From Stappia indica (lineage in GTDB: Bacteria > Pseudomonadota > Alphaproteobacteria > Rhizobiales > Stappiaceae), in contig NZ_CP046908.1 of the NCBI RefSeq assembly GCF_009789575.1, forward strand, positions 62,001 to 126,000: DNA of 64,000 nucleotides, read 5' to 3'. Made by a program: the position numbers and the translations under genes. The first letter of the stretch is position 1; every line of letters begins with the position of its first letter. The notes under the pieces were generated by a model that was not told the DNA's origin, did no database searches, and was given only the letters and a program-made list of their open reading frames with translations. This document shows positions 51,050-59,354 of this stretch, piece by piece.

Positions 51050-51922
51050 TCAGTGGACCGGGCCGCCTGTGGGGAGGTCGAGGTCGTCGCGCTCGGGGCG
51101 GGTGATTTCCGCACCGAGCAGATAAGAGAAGGCCGTCACCCCCATCAGGTCGCTCGCAACCTCGCAGCGGAACGCCAGGTCGTACCAGCGCTCGCGCCCC
51201 TGGATGGCGGCTCCCTTGGCCTCGAGTTCGAGCCCGGACAGCGTCGCCTCTTCGCGCGCTTCGGCGATGGCATATTCGAATCGCAGCTCGGGGTGTTCCC
51301 GCCGCAACTGCTCGACGGCTTCATAGGTGCACAGCTGGAAGATCCGCTCCTCGGGATCGGCAAGGGCCAGGTCGGCCAGCGAGGCGCGGCCGAGCGCAGT
51401 GTCACGAAGTCGCGAGGTGTAGAGCGTCCGGGCCTCGATCAGGTTCCGCTCGCGTGAAGGCGCCTGGGAAAGCCGGTCGGTCGCTTTGCCGGACGGACTG
51501 GCGGGCACACGGGGCTCGGGCAAGGTCTCGGGGCGCGCCGCCGGCTCCGGCTGAGCACGGGGCGACGCAGGGGCGGGAGCAGATGGTTCGTTGGTGGAAG
51601 CATCTGTTTGGGGCAGGGGCTCTTGCGGCACTTCGGGCGCGCGCTGCTGCGGCACAGGGCGCGTGTTGGGTGGTACCAGAACGACGTCCATCGCCTCGTC
51701 GCCGGCAACGCCATAGGGCTCCGGCGGATCGGCGAACAGGATCAGAATGAGCGCAGCAGCAACGTGAAGCGCCAGCGACAATGCCAGGCCGACCGGATGA
51801 CGGTGGCTCTCCAGCGGGCTGTCTGCGTCCGCAAGAGCGCTTGCCGGGAGAGCCTCGGTGCCGTCCGTCAGACCGCGGGACGGTGCTGAATTATCGGGAG
51901 ATCCTGGAATATTTGGCTTCAC
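51050..51922 (-). CDS. DUF930 domain envelope protein with TonB-like layout
   Basis: About 290 residues from a GTG at 51922; the true start is uncertain, and the frame is open into the tRNA gene upstream. A hydrophobic segment (PVGLALSLALHVAAALILILF) is followed by a long Pro/Glu/Ala-rich stretch like that of TonB, then a periplasmic DUF930 domain (LGRASLADLALADPEERIFQLCTYEAVEQLR). The domain is typical of Rhizobiales and has no known function. Two or three Cys in it could form a disulfide. It lies next to tRNA-Pro. Confidence 0.78.
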   Translation of the reverse strand: MKPNIPGSPDNSAPSRGLTDGTEALPASALADADSPLESHRHPVGLALSLALHVAAALILILFADPPEPYGVAGDEAMDVVLVPPNTRPVPQQRAPEVPQEPLPQTDASTNEPSAPAPASPRAQPEPAARPETLPEPRVPASPSGKATDRLSQAPSRERNLIEARTLYTSRLRDTALGRASLADLALADPEERIFQLCTYEAVEQLRREHPELRFEYAIAEAREEATLSGLELEAKGAAIQGRERWYDLAFRCEVASDLMGVTAFSYLLGAEITRPERDDLDLPTGGPVH

Positions 51923-51991
51923 ACCGCGCGCTCGCCAGGATCCCGGCCGCTGCAGGCATGTCGTGCAATCGGCTGGATTGCAAAAAAATGG

Positions 51992-52065
51992 TCGGGCAGG
52001 CCGGATTTGAACCGACGACCCCTTCACCCCCAGTGAAGTGCGCTACCAGGCTGCGCTACTGCCCG
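51992..52065 (-). tRNA. tRNA-Pro (anticodon GGG)
   Basis: The complement folds as a full cloverleaf of 74 bases. The acceptor stem is CGGGCAG with CTGCCCG and discriminator A. The D arm is closed by GCGC pairs. The anticodon stem CTTCA/TGAAG holds loop CTGGGGG, so the anticodon is GGG. The T arm is GTCGG-TTCAAAT-CCGGC. CCA is not encoded. It lies between the DUF930 gene and the exopolysaccharide locus. Confidence 0.95.
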
Positions 52066-52137
52066 ACTGCCCGCTGTCGCGAGCCCGTTCTCTCTATCCG
52101 CTTCGCAAGAGGCGCGCAAGCGCTTAAGGCCACGCAC

Positions 52138-53406
52138 TCACTGCTGATGCCCGACCCTTGCGCCGGCTGTGGAGAGACGCCGGCCGGCCGAGCTTCTCCA
52201 GGCGTATTCGCAGGCGATGAGCCCCCAGGCGAGGCCGTAGAGCAAGTAGAGGTGACGCCAGCGGTCGGTGTCGATGATCGCGGACATCAACATGTGGCCG
52301 AGCAGGACGACGAACACGCATTGGGCCGCCCAGGTCCAGGGGCGCCGCTGGAACACCAGCGGAAACAGACGGATGGCGGTGAAGACGACAAGCGACAGAT
52401 AGGCGACGCCGCCGAGCCAGCCATAGGTGGTGAAGGCCTTCAGATAGGTGTTGTGCTCGTCTTCCGGAAAGAAATTGCGGAACTGCAGAGGCCCGAGACC
52501 GAAGGGATTGTCGAGCACCATCTGGAAGCCGAGAGAGTAGCGCGCGAAGCGTCCGAGGCGCGCGGTGTCGTAGTCCTGCACGAGCTTGGCGCGCTGCAGG
52601 AGCATGCCGGAGATCGAATCCACCGACAGCGCGATGGCGATCATGGCAAGGAGCGCAAGGGTGCCGGCGATACCGAACAGGATGAGCCGGCTACGCTCGC
52701 CCCGATCCTGCGTCATGCAGAACAGGATGGCGTAGAGCCCGGCTCCGGAAAACGCGGCGAGGCCCCAGGCCGCACGCGAGAAGCTGAGCAGGATGCCGAA
52801 GCTGAGCACCGCAAGGACGGCAATGGCGATGAGCGCGCGGCCAAGCGGGCGGGTCAGGACCGCATGCAGGGCGACCGCCCAGGGCAGCACCAGAAAGGGG
52901 CCGAAGACGTTCGGGTCCTGGAAGGTACCCTTGGCACGGCCGTACAGCGTGAAGAGGCTCAAGGGCAGCACACCGAAATAACCGCCGATGCCGAGAATGG
53001 CGACGATCACCGCACTCGCCGTATAGGCGTTGGCGATGGTCGCAAGGCGCGTGGGGTCGCTGGCGGTGACAGCCGCGAAAAACACGGCGGTAAGCGCCAG
53101 AAAGCCGGTCACGGCGATGTACATGATCGCTTCGCTGAAATCGTCCGACATCAGCGTCGCCATCAGGCCGCCGCAGATGAACAGGACGATCAGCAGAAGG
53201 AGTGGGCCGACGGCCGGGGAGAATCGCGGACCGGCGAGCAACCAGCCGGAGAGCACCACCACCATCGCCAGCTCATACGGCGCCGGCTCGCGAAGCACGA
53301 AGCCGCCGAGAAACGTCACCACCCACAGCGCGATCGTGCCGATGACGCGCGCGTCGATGCGCAGGCCCGCGCCGCCGGCAAGACCGGTATGGGCGGCCGT
53401 GTTCAA
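52138..53406 (-). CDS. O-antigen ligase/Wzy-like polysaccharide polymerase
   Basis: A 422-residue inner-membrane protein with about 11 hydrophobic segments. The Wzy_C/O-antigen ligase domain includes SFSRAAWGLAAFSG and, in a periplasmic loop, GLGPLQFRNFFPEDEHNTYLKAFTTYGWLG, with the conserved His. It starts with TTG at 53406, overlapping the preceding stop (TTGA) after GGAG, so it is translationally coupled to the glycosyl-phosphotransferase gene. It probably polymerises the repeat unit made by this locus. Confidence 0.85.
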   Translation of the reverse strand: MNTAAHTGLAGGAGLRIDARVIGTIALWVVTFLGGFVLREPAPYELAMVVVLSGWLLAGPRFSPAVGPLLLLIVLFICGGLMATLMSDDFSEAIMYIAVTGFLALTAVFFAAVTASDPTRLATIANAYTASAVIVAILGIGGYFGVLPLSLFTLYGRAKGTFQDPNVFGPFLVLPWAVALHAVLTRPLGRALIAIAVLAVLSFGILLSFSRAAWGLAAFSGAGLYAILFCMTQDRGERSRLILFGIAGTLALLAMIAIALSVDSISGMLLQRAKLVQDYDTARLGRFARYSLGFQMVLDNPFGLGPLQFRNFFPEDEHNTYLKAFTTYGWLGGVAYLSLVVFTAIRLFPLVFQRRPWTWAAQCVFVVLLGHMLMSAIIDTDRWRHLYLLYGLAWGLIACEYAWRSSAGRRLSTAGARVGHQQ

Positions 53407-54959
53407 TAGGCGTTCTCCGACTTGAACAGGGCCAAGGGCGTGGCCAGCAGAATTTTGATATCGAACAGGATCGACCAGTTCTCGATGTAGTAGACGTCGT
53501 ACTCGACGCGTTTCTGGATCTTCTCGGGCGTGTCCACTTCGCCCCGCCAGCCGTTGATCTGGGCCCAGCCGGTCACGCCCGGCTTGACCTTGTGGCGGGC
53601 GAAGTAGCCGTCGACCACCTCGTCCCAGAGCTTCTCGTTGGTGTGGGCATTGACCGCATGCGGACGCGGCCCGACAAGCGACAGATCGCCCTTCAGCACG
53701 TTGAAGAGCTGAGGCAGCTCGTCGAGCGACGAACGACGGATGAAGCGGCCGACACGGGTGACGCGCGGGTCGTTGCGGGTCACGACCTTCTTGGCCGCCG
53801 GATCCGCCATCTCGTGATACATCGAGCGGAACTTCAGGACCTCGATCACCTCGTTGTTGAAGCCATAGCGCTTCTGTCGGAACAGGGCCGGTCCCTTGCT
53901 CTCCAGCTTCACTGCAAGCGCGGTCGCGATCATCACCGGCGACAGAAGCACGATCATCAGGCTGGCGACTGACAGGTCGAAGGCGCGCTTGGCGATGCTG
54001 TCCCAATCGGCCAGCGGCTTGTGCACCACGTCGACGATCGGCACGGTGCCAATGAAGGACGAGGCACGATCGCGGAAGGTGAGCTTGTCGGTATGGGCCG
54101 ACAGGCGGATATCCACCGGTAGCACCCACAAGGTCTTCAGGAACTCGAGCAGCCGCTTTTCGGCCCGCAGCGGGATTGTCACGATCAGCATGTCGATGCG
54201 CGCGATACGGGCGAATTCGACAAGGTCGCTGACGGTTCCGAGCTTCGGATAGCCCGCGACGATCTCGGGCGAGCGGTCGCCCTTGCGGTCGTCGAACAGG
54301 CCGCAGATGCGGATGTCGTTGTTGGGCTGGCGCTCAATCTCGTGAATGAAGTCGGCCGCCACCTGACCGCCGCCCACGATGACCGCACGGCGCTCCAGCC
54401 GGCCTTCCCGCGTCCATTTGCGCACGAAGATCGTGACCAGCGTGCGGGTCGTCAGCAGCGTCGCGAGGCCAAATCCGTACCAGATGATCAGCAGATCTCC
54501 CGGCAGTCCGCGCATGACATTGCCGAACGTCTTGGCCATGAACAGGGTGACGAAGACCAAAGTCCAGGCGATGGTGATGCGTGCGGCCTGCGCGACCATG
54601 TTGCGCATCAAGGGGATCTGGTAGCAGTCCGAAGCCTGGAAGAAGGCCGAGGCCAGCAACAGCGCGGTGCCCACAGGCAGCAGCGCCGTCGAGGACGCCA
54701 GCGGTATGCCTCCGGAATGCAGCGACGCGAAGCCGAAGGCTGTCACGATGGCGAGGTCAGCAAGGCGCACGGTGCCGCCAAGCACGCTCGGCGAGATGAC
54801 CGAGGTCTGCAGGCCGTTGGCAATCTTGACGGCAAGCGGCGACAGCTTGCTGTTGCTGTGCTGCGCGGCGTTTTCAGCCTCCATCTCGGCGCTGCTGGGC
54901 ATGACGTTGTGCAGCAGTTGTGCTGTGTGGTGCGGCGGCACGTCCTTTGCCTCCTTCAT
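53403..54959 (-). CDS. Undecaprenyl-phosphate glycosyl-1-phosphate transferase (WcaJ-like)
   Basis: Starts the polysaccharide repeat by moving a hexose-1-phosphate, probably glucose, to undecaprenyl phosphate. The 518-residue protein has about four N-terminal membrane segments, a Rossmann-like domain (AVIVGGGQVAADFIHEIER), a fifth segment (FDLSVASLMIVLLSPVMI), and the catalytic sugar-transferase domain with LKFRSMY, RSSLDELPQLFNVLKGDLSLVGPRP and KPGVTGWAQINGWRGE. The start overlaps the stop of the GT4 gene (ATGA). Confidence 0.92.
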   Translation of the reverse strand: MKEAKDVPPHHTAQLLHNVMPSSAEMEAENAAQHSNSKLSPLAVKIANGLQTSVISPSVLGGTVRLADLAIVTAFGFASLHSGGIPLASSTALLPVGTALLLASAFFQASDCYQIPLMRNMVAQAARITIAWTLVFVTLFMAKTFGNVMRGLPGDLLIIWYGFGLATLLTTRTLVTIFVRKWTREGRLERRAVIVGGGQVAADFIHEIERQPNNDIRICGLFDDRKGDRSPEIVAGYPKLGTVSDLVEFARIARIDMLIVTIPLRAEKRLLEFLKTLWVLPVDIRLSAHTDKLTFRDRASSFIGTVPIVDVVHKPLADWDSIAKRAFDLSVASLMIVLLSPVMIATALAVKLESKGPALFRQKRYGFNNEVIEVLKFRSMYHEMADPAAKKVVTRNDPRVTRVGRFIRRSSLDELPQLFNVLKGDLSLVGPRPHAVNAHTNEKLWDEVVDGYFARHKVKPGVTGWAQINGWRGEVDTPEKIQKRVEYDVYYIENWSILFDIKILLATPLALFKSENAY

Positions 54960-56194
54960 TCATGCCTGCCCGGCGAGCCGGCTTCCCGGTTCGCCAGCGC
55001 GCTGGCAGAAACCAGCGTCGACGTCTCCGGGCTCCGTCCAGCCTTGTCTGTCCGCTTCACGCCTCGGGTCTCCAGATAGAGCGAGGTGATGCGGTCGTTC
55101 ATCAGTTCGACATTGAAGGTTTCCGAAAGGCACTTGCGCTGCCCCTCTGCCCGTCGGCGCATGGCATCGGGATCGCTGAAGGCGGCGGCCATGGCGGCGG
55201 CCAGTTCTTCGGCATTTCCCGGTGTCACCAGCTTATCGGAAAACCGTCCGAAGATCTCGGGAATGCCACCGACTCGCGTTGCGATCAGGGGTACTTTCGC
55301 AGCCACCGTCTCCAGGACGATATAGGGCATGGCCTCGGCGCGGGAAGGCACCACGACGCAGCGCGCCTGGCGGAAGGCGACACGCGCGGGCATCGCCCCG
55401 AGGAACGTGACGCGCTGGTCCAGACCGAATTCGCGCACCATCGCCTCGTAGCGCGGGCGATCCTCGCCTTCGCCGACGATATGTGCACGTGCGGTCATCC
55501 CGTAGGTTCGTTCCAGCTGTGCCAGCGCCTGGATGAAAAGATCCGGCCCTTTCAGGTCGCGGAGCATGCCGATGAACATGAAGTCGGCCGCATCCGCCTG
55601 GGGTGGCACCTCGGAGAACTCTTCCGGCGCAAGCCCGTTATAGACGACGCGCGCGGCAACCTTCGGCTGCGCGACCTTCGATTCGTATGCGGAATATTCG
55701 TAATCCGATACGAAGACGAGACCGTCGGTGAAGCGCTCCTGCAGCCGTTCCAGCGCAAAATAGATGCGCCCTTCGAGTCGCTGCGGATCGTAGTGAAGGC
55801 TGCCGCCGTGCGGGCAATAGATTCGCGTGACCTTGCGTCCGCGCAGCCGCAGCAGAGTTCCGATCGAACGCGCAAACACCCCGCCCTTGGCGCCGTGGCC
55901 GTGCAGGACATCCGGCTGCAGGTCGCGCACATGGCGGAAGAGAGAGAGGGCAGCTCCGATGTCTGCGGCCGTAACATGCCGGCGCATCGGGAAGCGTGCG
56001 ATGCCGAGCGCGAGTTGCGGGGCGAGGCGGGCAATGGCCTCCGCCTCGAAAGCGCCACCGGTGGAGGCATCGCAGATCACCCCTACCTGGTGTCCGGCAC
56101 GGGTCTGGGCCAGCGCGAGGTCCGAGATGTGGCGAAAGATGCCGCCGATCGGGGCGCGGACGATGTGAACGATGCGCAAGGGCGCGGCGGTCAT
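54956..56194 (-). CDS. Glycosyltransferase family 4
   Basis: A 412-residue cytoplasmic GT-B enzyme. The N-terminal part has VRAPIGGIFRHISDLALAQ and the C-terminal donor site has VVVPSRAEAMPYIVLETVAAKVPLIATRVGGIPEI, the family 4 E-x7-E region. I start at the ATG at 56194 after AGGGAG. It should add a later sugar to the lipid-linked repeat. It is the only glycosyltransferase of the locus within the window. Confidence 0.9.
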   Translation of the reverse strand: MTAAPLRIVHIVRAPIGGIFRHISDLALAQTRAGHQVGVICDASTGGAFEAEAIARLAPQLALGIARFPMRRHVTAADIGAALSLFRHVRDLQPDVLHGHGAKGGVFARSIGTLLRLRGRKVTRIYCPHGGSLHYDPQRLEGRIYFALERLQERFTDGLVFVSDYEYSAYESKVAQPKVAARVVYNGLAPEEFSEVPPQADAADFMFIGMLRDLKGPDLFIQALAQLERTYGMTARAHIVGEGEDRPRYEAMVREFGLDQRVTFLGAMPARVAFRQARCVVVPSRAEAMPYIVLETVAAKVPLIATRVGGIPEIFGRFSDKLVTPGNAEELAAAMAAAFSDPDAMRRRAEGQRKCLSETFNVELMNDRITSLYLETRGVKRTDKAGRSPETSTLVSASALANREAGSPGRHE

Positions 56195-56319
56195 CTGGAA
56201 ACTCCCTGGCTCAACGCTTCGGCATGCCTGGATTATCTTCCAGGTCACGCTCGAAGAACGTTAGCAGACAGGGATGAGTCGCTGGTTAATCCATCGGCCG
56301 GGAGAAAGCCGTGGGATGA

Positions 56320-56877
56320 TTAGAAGAATCGCTCTCGGACGTAGATCGTGTCGCCCGGCCGAACGGGGTCGGTGATCGGAACGCGGCCGCTGATCACTTC
56401 GCCGTTGATCTGGCGCGTGATGTCGACCGAGTTTTGCTGCCCGCGAGGCGTGAAGCCGCCGGCGGTTGCGATCGCGTTCTGGGCCGTCATGCCCGCCACA
56501 TACGGATACTGCCCGGCATTCGTGACCTCGCCCATGACGAAAACAGGGCGGTAGGTCGCAACCTCCACGGACACGTCCGGGTCACGCAAATAGCCGTTTT
56601 TCAAGCGGTTCGTGATCTGCGCTTCGAGTTCGCGGACCGTCAGGCCGCGCGCCGCGACGCTGCCGATGAGCGGCATCGCGATATAACCGGCCTGATCCAC
56701 CGTGTAGGTGTTGTTGAGGTCCTGCTGGCCGAAGACGATGACCCTCAGCACATCGCTTGAATCGAGGCGATACGGCTTGGTGAGGATGTCGTGGAATGCC
56801 GTGGGAGGCTGGCGGTATCCGCTGCAGGCGGCGACCGTCAGAGCCAGGCAGAGGACGGCGATGAGGCGCGTGAACAT
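56320..56877 (-). CDS. Polysaccharide export lipoprotein (Wza-like, short form)
   Basis: A 185-residue outer-membrane-directed lipoprotein. The signal peptide ends in VAAC at about residue 18. The Poly_export domain (YRLDSSDVLRVIVFGQQDLNNTYTVDQAGYIAMPLIG) and one SLBB domain (VFVMGEVTNAGQYPYVAGMT) follow. It lacks the long helical C-terminus of Wza, as in short export proteins such as those of rhizobia. AGGAGATCGGA precedes the ATG at 56877. The chain-length gene is divergent across 170 bp. Confidence 0.9.
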   Translation of the reverse strand: MFTRLIAVLCLALTVAACSGYRQPPTAFHDILTKPYRLDSSDVLRVIVFGQQDLNNTYTVDQAGYIAMPLIGSVAARGLTVRELEAQITNRLKNGYLRDPDVSVEVATYRPVFVMGEVTNAGQYPYVAGMTAQNAIATAGGFTPRGQQNSVDITRQINGEVISGRVPITDPVRPGDTIYVRERFF

Positions 56878-57047
56878 TCCGATCTCCTGAAGCGATTGCA
56901 CCATTCTTTTCCGCAACGTGGTTAACTTGCGGTGAATCCCGGCGCCGTCGGCATCGTCTTGCAGGGGTATGATATCGATCGGAGGTTAACTCTACGCTTA
57001 CCATGAATCGTCATCATCCTCGCAGATACCCTTCCGGAGTAGCGAGC

Positions 57048-59267
57048 ATGAATCAGCCGCACGCACCTGACGTCCGCCCGCCCGGCGTCGACGAGCGCGT
57101 CGAGATCGACCTTTCGGCGATCCTTTCGGCACTGCGTCGTTCTCTGCGCTGGATCGTGCCGCTCGTGGCCGCGGTGGTGATCCTCACCTTTCTCATTCTC
57201 CAATTTGTTCCTGCGCGCTATCGCGCCGAATCGAAGGTGCTGATCGAGACTTCGAACATCGTCTATCCCGGCGACGTGCGCGGCGCGGAAGAGGAAAGGG
57301 CACTGCTGGACACCGAGGGTGTCGCCAGTCAGGTCGAGCTGCTGCAGTCTCGCGACCTGATGCGGCGTGTCGCCCAGCGACTGGATCTTGCCAGCGTTGC
57401 CGAGTTCGAGGCCGGCTCCAGCAGCCTGGTCCGCGACATGTTCGTGGCGCTGGGGCTCATGCGCGACGCCGGCAGCAACACCCGCGAGGAGCGGGTGCTC
57501 AAGGTCTTCTACGACAATCTCGAGGTTTTCCGCGTCGACGGCTCGCGCGTCATCTCCGTTCGCTATGTCTCCCGCGATCCGGAGCTCGCTGCCCGGATCG
57601 CAAATGCGGTCGTCGAGGAATATCTGGACCTGCAGTCGTCGGTGAAGCGTGAGACGACCGACATTGCGGCCGCCTCCCTGGAGCCGCAGATCGAGCGGCT
57701 GCGCGAGGAGGTCCAGGCGGCCCAGAAGCGGGTCGAGGAGTTCCGGTCGCAGAACGATCTGCTGCTCGGTGCCGACAACCAGACGCTGGATCGCCAGCAA
57801 CTCGGGGAGATCGGCACTCAGCTGTCCGACGCGCGCGCTGCCCAGTCGCAGGCCGAAGCTCGGGCCAAGCTGATCCGCAGCCAGCTTGCCGGCGGCGGCT
57901 CGCTCGACGGCATGCAGGACGTGCTGAACTCGCAGCTCATTCAGCGCCTGCGCGAGCGTCAGGTGGAGCTGCAGGCCCGCATCGCCGAACTGTCGACGAC
58001 GCTGCTACCCAACCATCCGCAGATTCGTGCGTTGCGATCGCAGCTCGACGATTTCGAGCGCCAGATCCGCCAGGAGGCGGGGCGTGTGGCTGCCGGCCTG
58101 GAAAACGAGGCAGGCATCCAGCAGGAGCGAGTCGCCTCTCTGCAGGCGACTCTGGAACAGCTGAAGACACGTGCAGCCCAGTCCAACGACGACCAGGTTC
58201 GGCTGCGTGACCTGGAGCGGGAAGCGGCGGTCAAGACGACCCAGCTGGACCAGCTGATGACCCGCTATCGCGAAGCGGATACGCGGCGCAACGCCACAGC
58301 CATCGGCGCCGATGCCCGCGTCATCTCTCGCGCCACAGTGCCCGTGGAGCCATTCTCTCCCAAGGTGCCGCAGACGGTCGCCATCGCTGCATTCGTGGCG
58401 CTCATGCTCTCCGCCATTGCCGTCATTCTCGGCGTGTTCGTTTCTGGCCGGGCGTTCGTCACCCGCGTCATCGAATCGGGCGAAGGCACAGGTTCGCCAT
58501 ATGCAGGGGCCGACACACAGGCGGTGGCCCAGACCGGGGCCGTGCCGTCATACGGCGCCGGTGCCTCGACCTTCTCCTATGGCTGGTCTGCCGCTGCTCC
58601 TGCTTCGGCACAGCCGGCTGCCGCGACCTCGGCAGAAGACGATGTCGACGAGGGACCGCAGGACGCCGCCGGGGCGCCTGCAACTGTGTCCGGGCTGGAC
58701 GGCCCTGTCGCGCCTGTCTCCTCCGTACGTCCGCGCCGTGTCGCGGTGCTCAGTGTCGATAGCGACGAGATCTCGCAGAGCGTCACTTTCCGCCTGGTCC
58801 GCACAGCGGCAGAGGAGGGCGTGATGCCGCTGTTTCTCGAGGTGCGGCCCGATCTCGCCGACCCGGAGGCCGTTCCCGGTTTTGCTGAGCTGCTCGACGG
58901 CACGGCTTCCTTTGCCGGCGTCATCTACCGCGATGCGGCGTCTCGCGCTCACGTGATCGAGGCGGGGCGTCGTGCGATCGATGACGAACTTGCGCAGAAC
59001 GAGCGGTTCGAGATGCTGATGGAAGCGATCGACCACACCTATGACCAGGTGTTCTTCGATCTCGGCCTGATCGACGACTCTCTCATCAGCGCCCAGATCC
59101 TGGCCATGGCAGACCAGGTCGTGGTCGCGTCGGGTGGATCGCCCGCCGATCCGGAGATGGAAGACGCCATGCGGATGCTCGAAGACCAGACCGGCGCGCC
59201 GGTGATCGTCGAGACGGTGAACGACGGAACCAGGGCGAGGGCAGGGCGGACCGACATGGCCGCCTGA
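57048..59267 (+). CDS. GumC/Wzc-like chain-length protein with degenerate ATPase domain
   Basis: A 739-residue inner-membrane protein. A Wzz domain begins near residue 17, with a membrane segment at about 35-54. A long periplasmic coiled coil follows (residues about 190-420; many Glu, Gln and Arg), then a second segment near 442-465. A Pro/Ala-rich linker leads to a C-terminal Rossmann-like domain from about residue 560. There the P-loop of tyrosine autokinases is replaced by VLSVDSDEISQSVTF, and no Tyr cluster ends the protein. It should set chain length but not hydrolyse ATP. I use the ATG at 57048 after CGGAG. Confidence 0.87.
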   Translation: MNQPHAPDVRPPGVDERVEIDLSAILSALRRSLRWIVPLVAAVVILTFLILQFVPARYRAESKVLIETSNIVYPGDVRGAEEERALLDTEGVASQVELLQSRDLMRRVAQRLDLASVAEFEAGSSSLVRDMFVALGLMRDAGSNTREERVLKVFYDNLEVFRVDGSRVISVRYVSRDPELAARIANAVVEEYLDLQSSVKRETTDIAAASLEPQIERLREEVQAAQKRVEEFRSQNDLLLGADNQTLDRQQLGEIGTQLSDARAAQSQAEARAKLIRSQLAGGGSLDGMQDVLNSQLIQRLRERQVELQARIAELSTTLLPNHPQIRALRSQLDDFERQIRQEAGRVAAGLENEAGIQQERVASLQATLEQLKTRAAQSNDDQVRLRDLEREAAVKTTQLDQLMTRYREADTRRNATAIGADARVISRATVPVEPFSPKVPQTVAIAAFVALMLSAIAVILGVFVSGRAFVTRVIESGEGTGSPYAGADTQAVAQTGAVPSYGAGASTFSYGWSAAAPASAQPAAATSAEDDVDEGPQDAAGAPATVSGLDGPVAPVSSVRPRRVAVLSVDSDEISQSVTFRLVRTAAEEGVMPLFLEVRPDLADPEAVPGFAELLDGTASFAGVIYRDAASRAHVIEAGRRAIDDELAQNERFEMLMEAIDHTYDQVFFDLGLIDDSLISAQILAMADQVVVASGGSPADPEMEDAMRMLEDQTGAPVIVETVNDGTRARAGRTDMAA

Positions 59268-59300
59268 CCCTACCGAAGAAAAGCCGACTTGAAACGAAGA

Positions 59301-59329
59301 AGGCCAGGCGAAATGCCTGGCCTTTTTTT
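59301..59329. terminator. Terminator after the chain-length gene
   Basis: GGCCAGGC (59302-59309) pairs with GCCTGGCC (59315-59322) over a GAAAT loop and is followed by seven T. It lies between two convergent genes, 34 bases after the rightward stop. Reading leftward the T-rich tail is weaker, so it mainly serves the rightward gene. Confidence 0.9.
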
Positions 59330-59354
59330 GTTGGGCAGTCGATTGGGTGGCTGC

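Noticed and set aside
51781-53409. A 542-codon plus-strand frame across the tRNA-Pro gene and the Wzy-like gene.
   Set aside because: Composition is low-complexity and it crosses a tRNA; the membrane protein on the other strand is the real gene.
54920-56323. A 467-codon plus-strand frame opposite the GT4 gene.
   Set aside because: The glycosyltransferase motifs on the minus strand are clear; the antisense frame has none.
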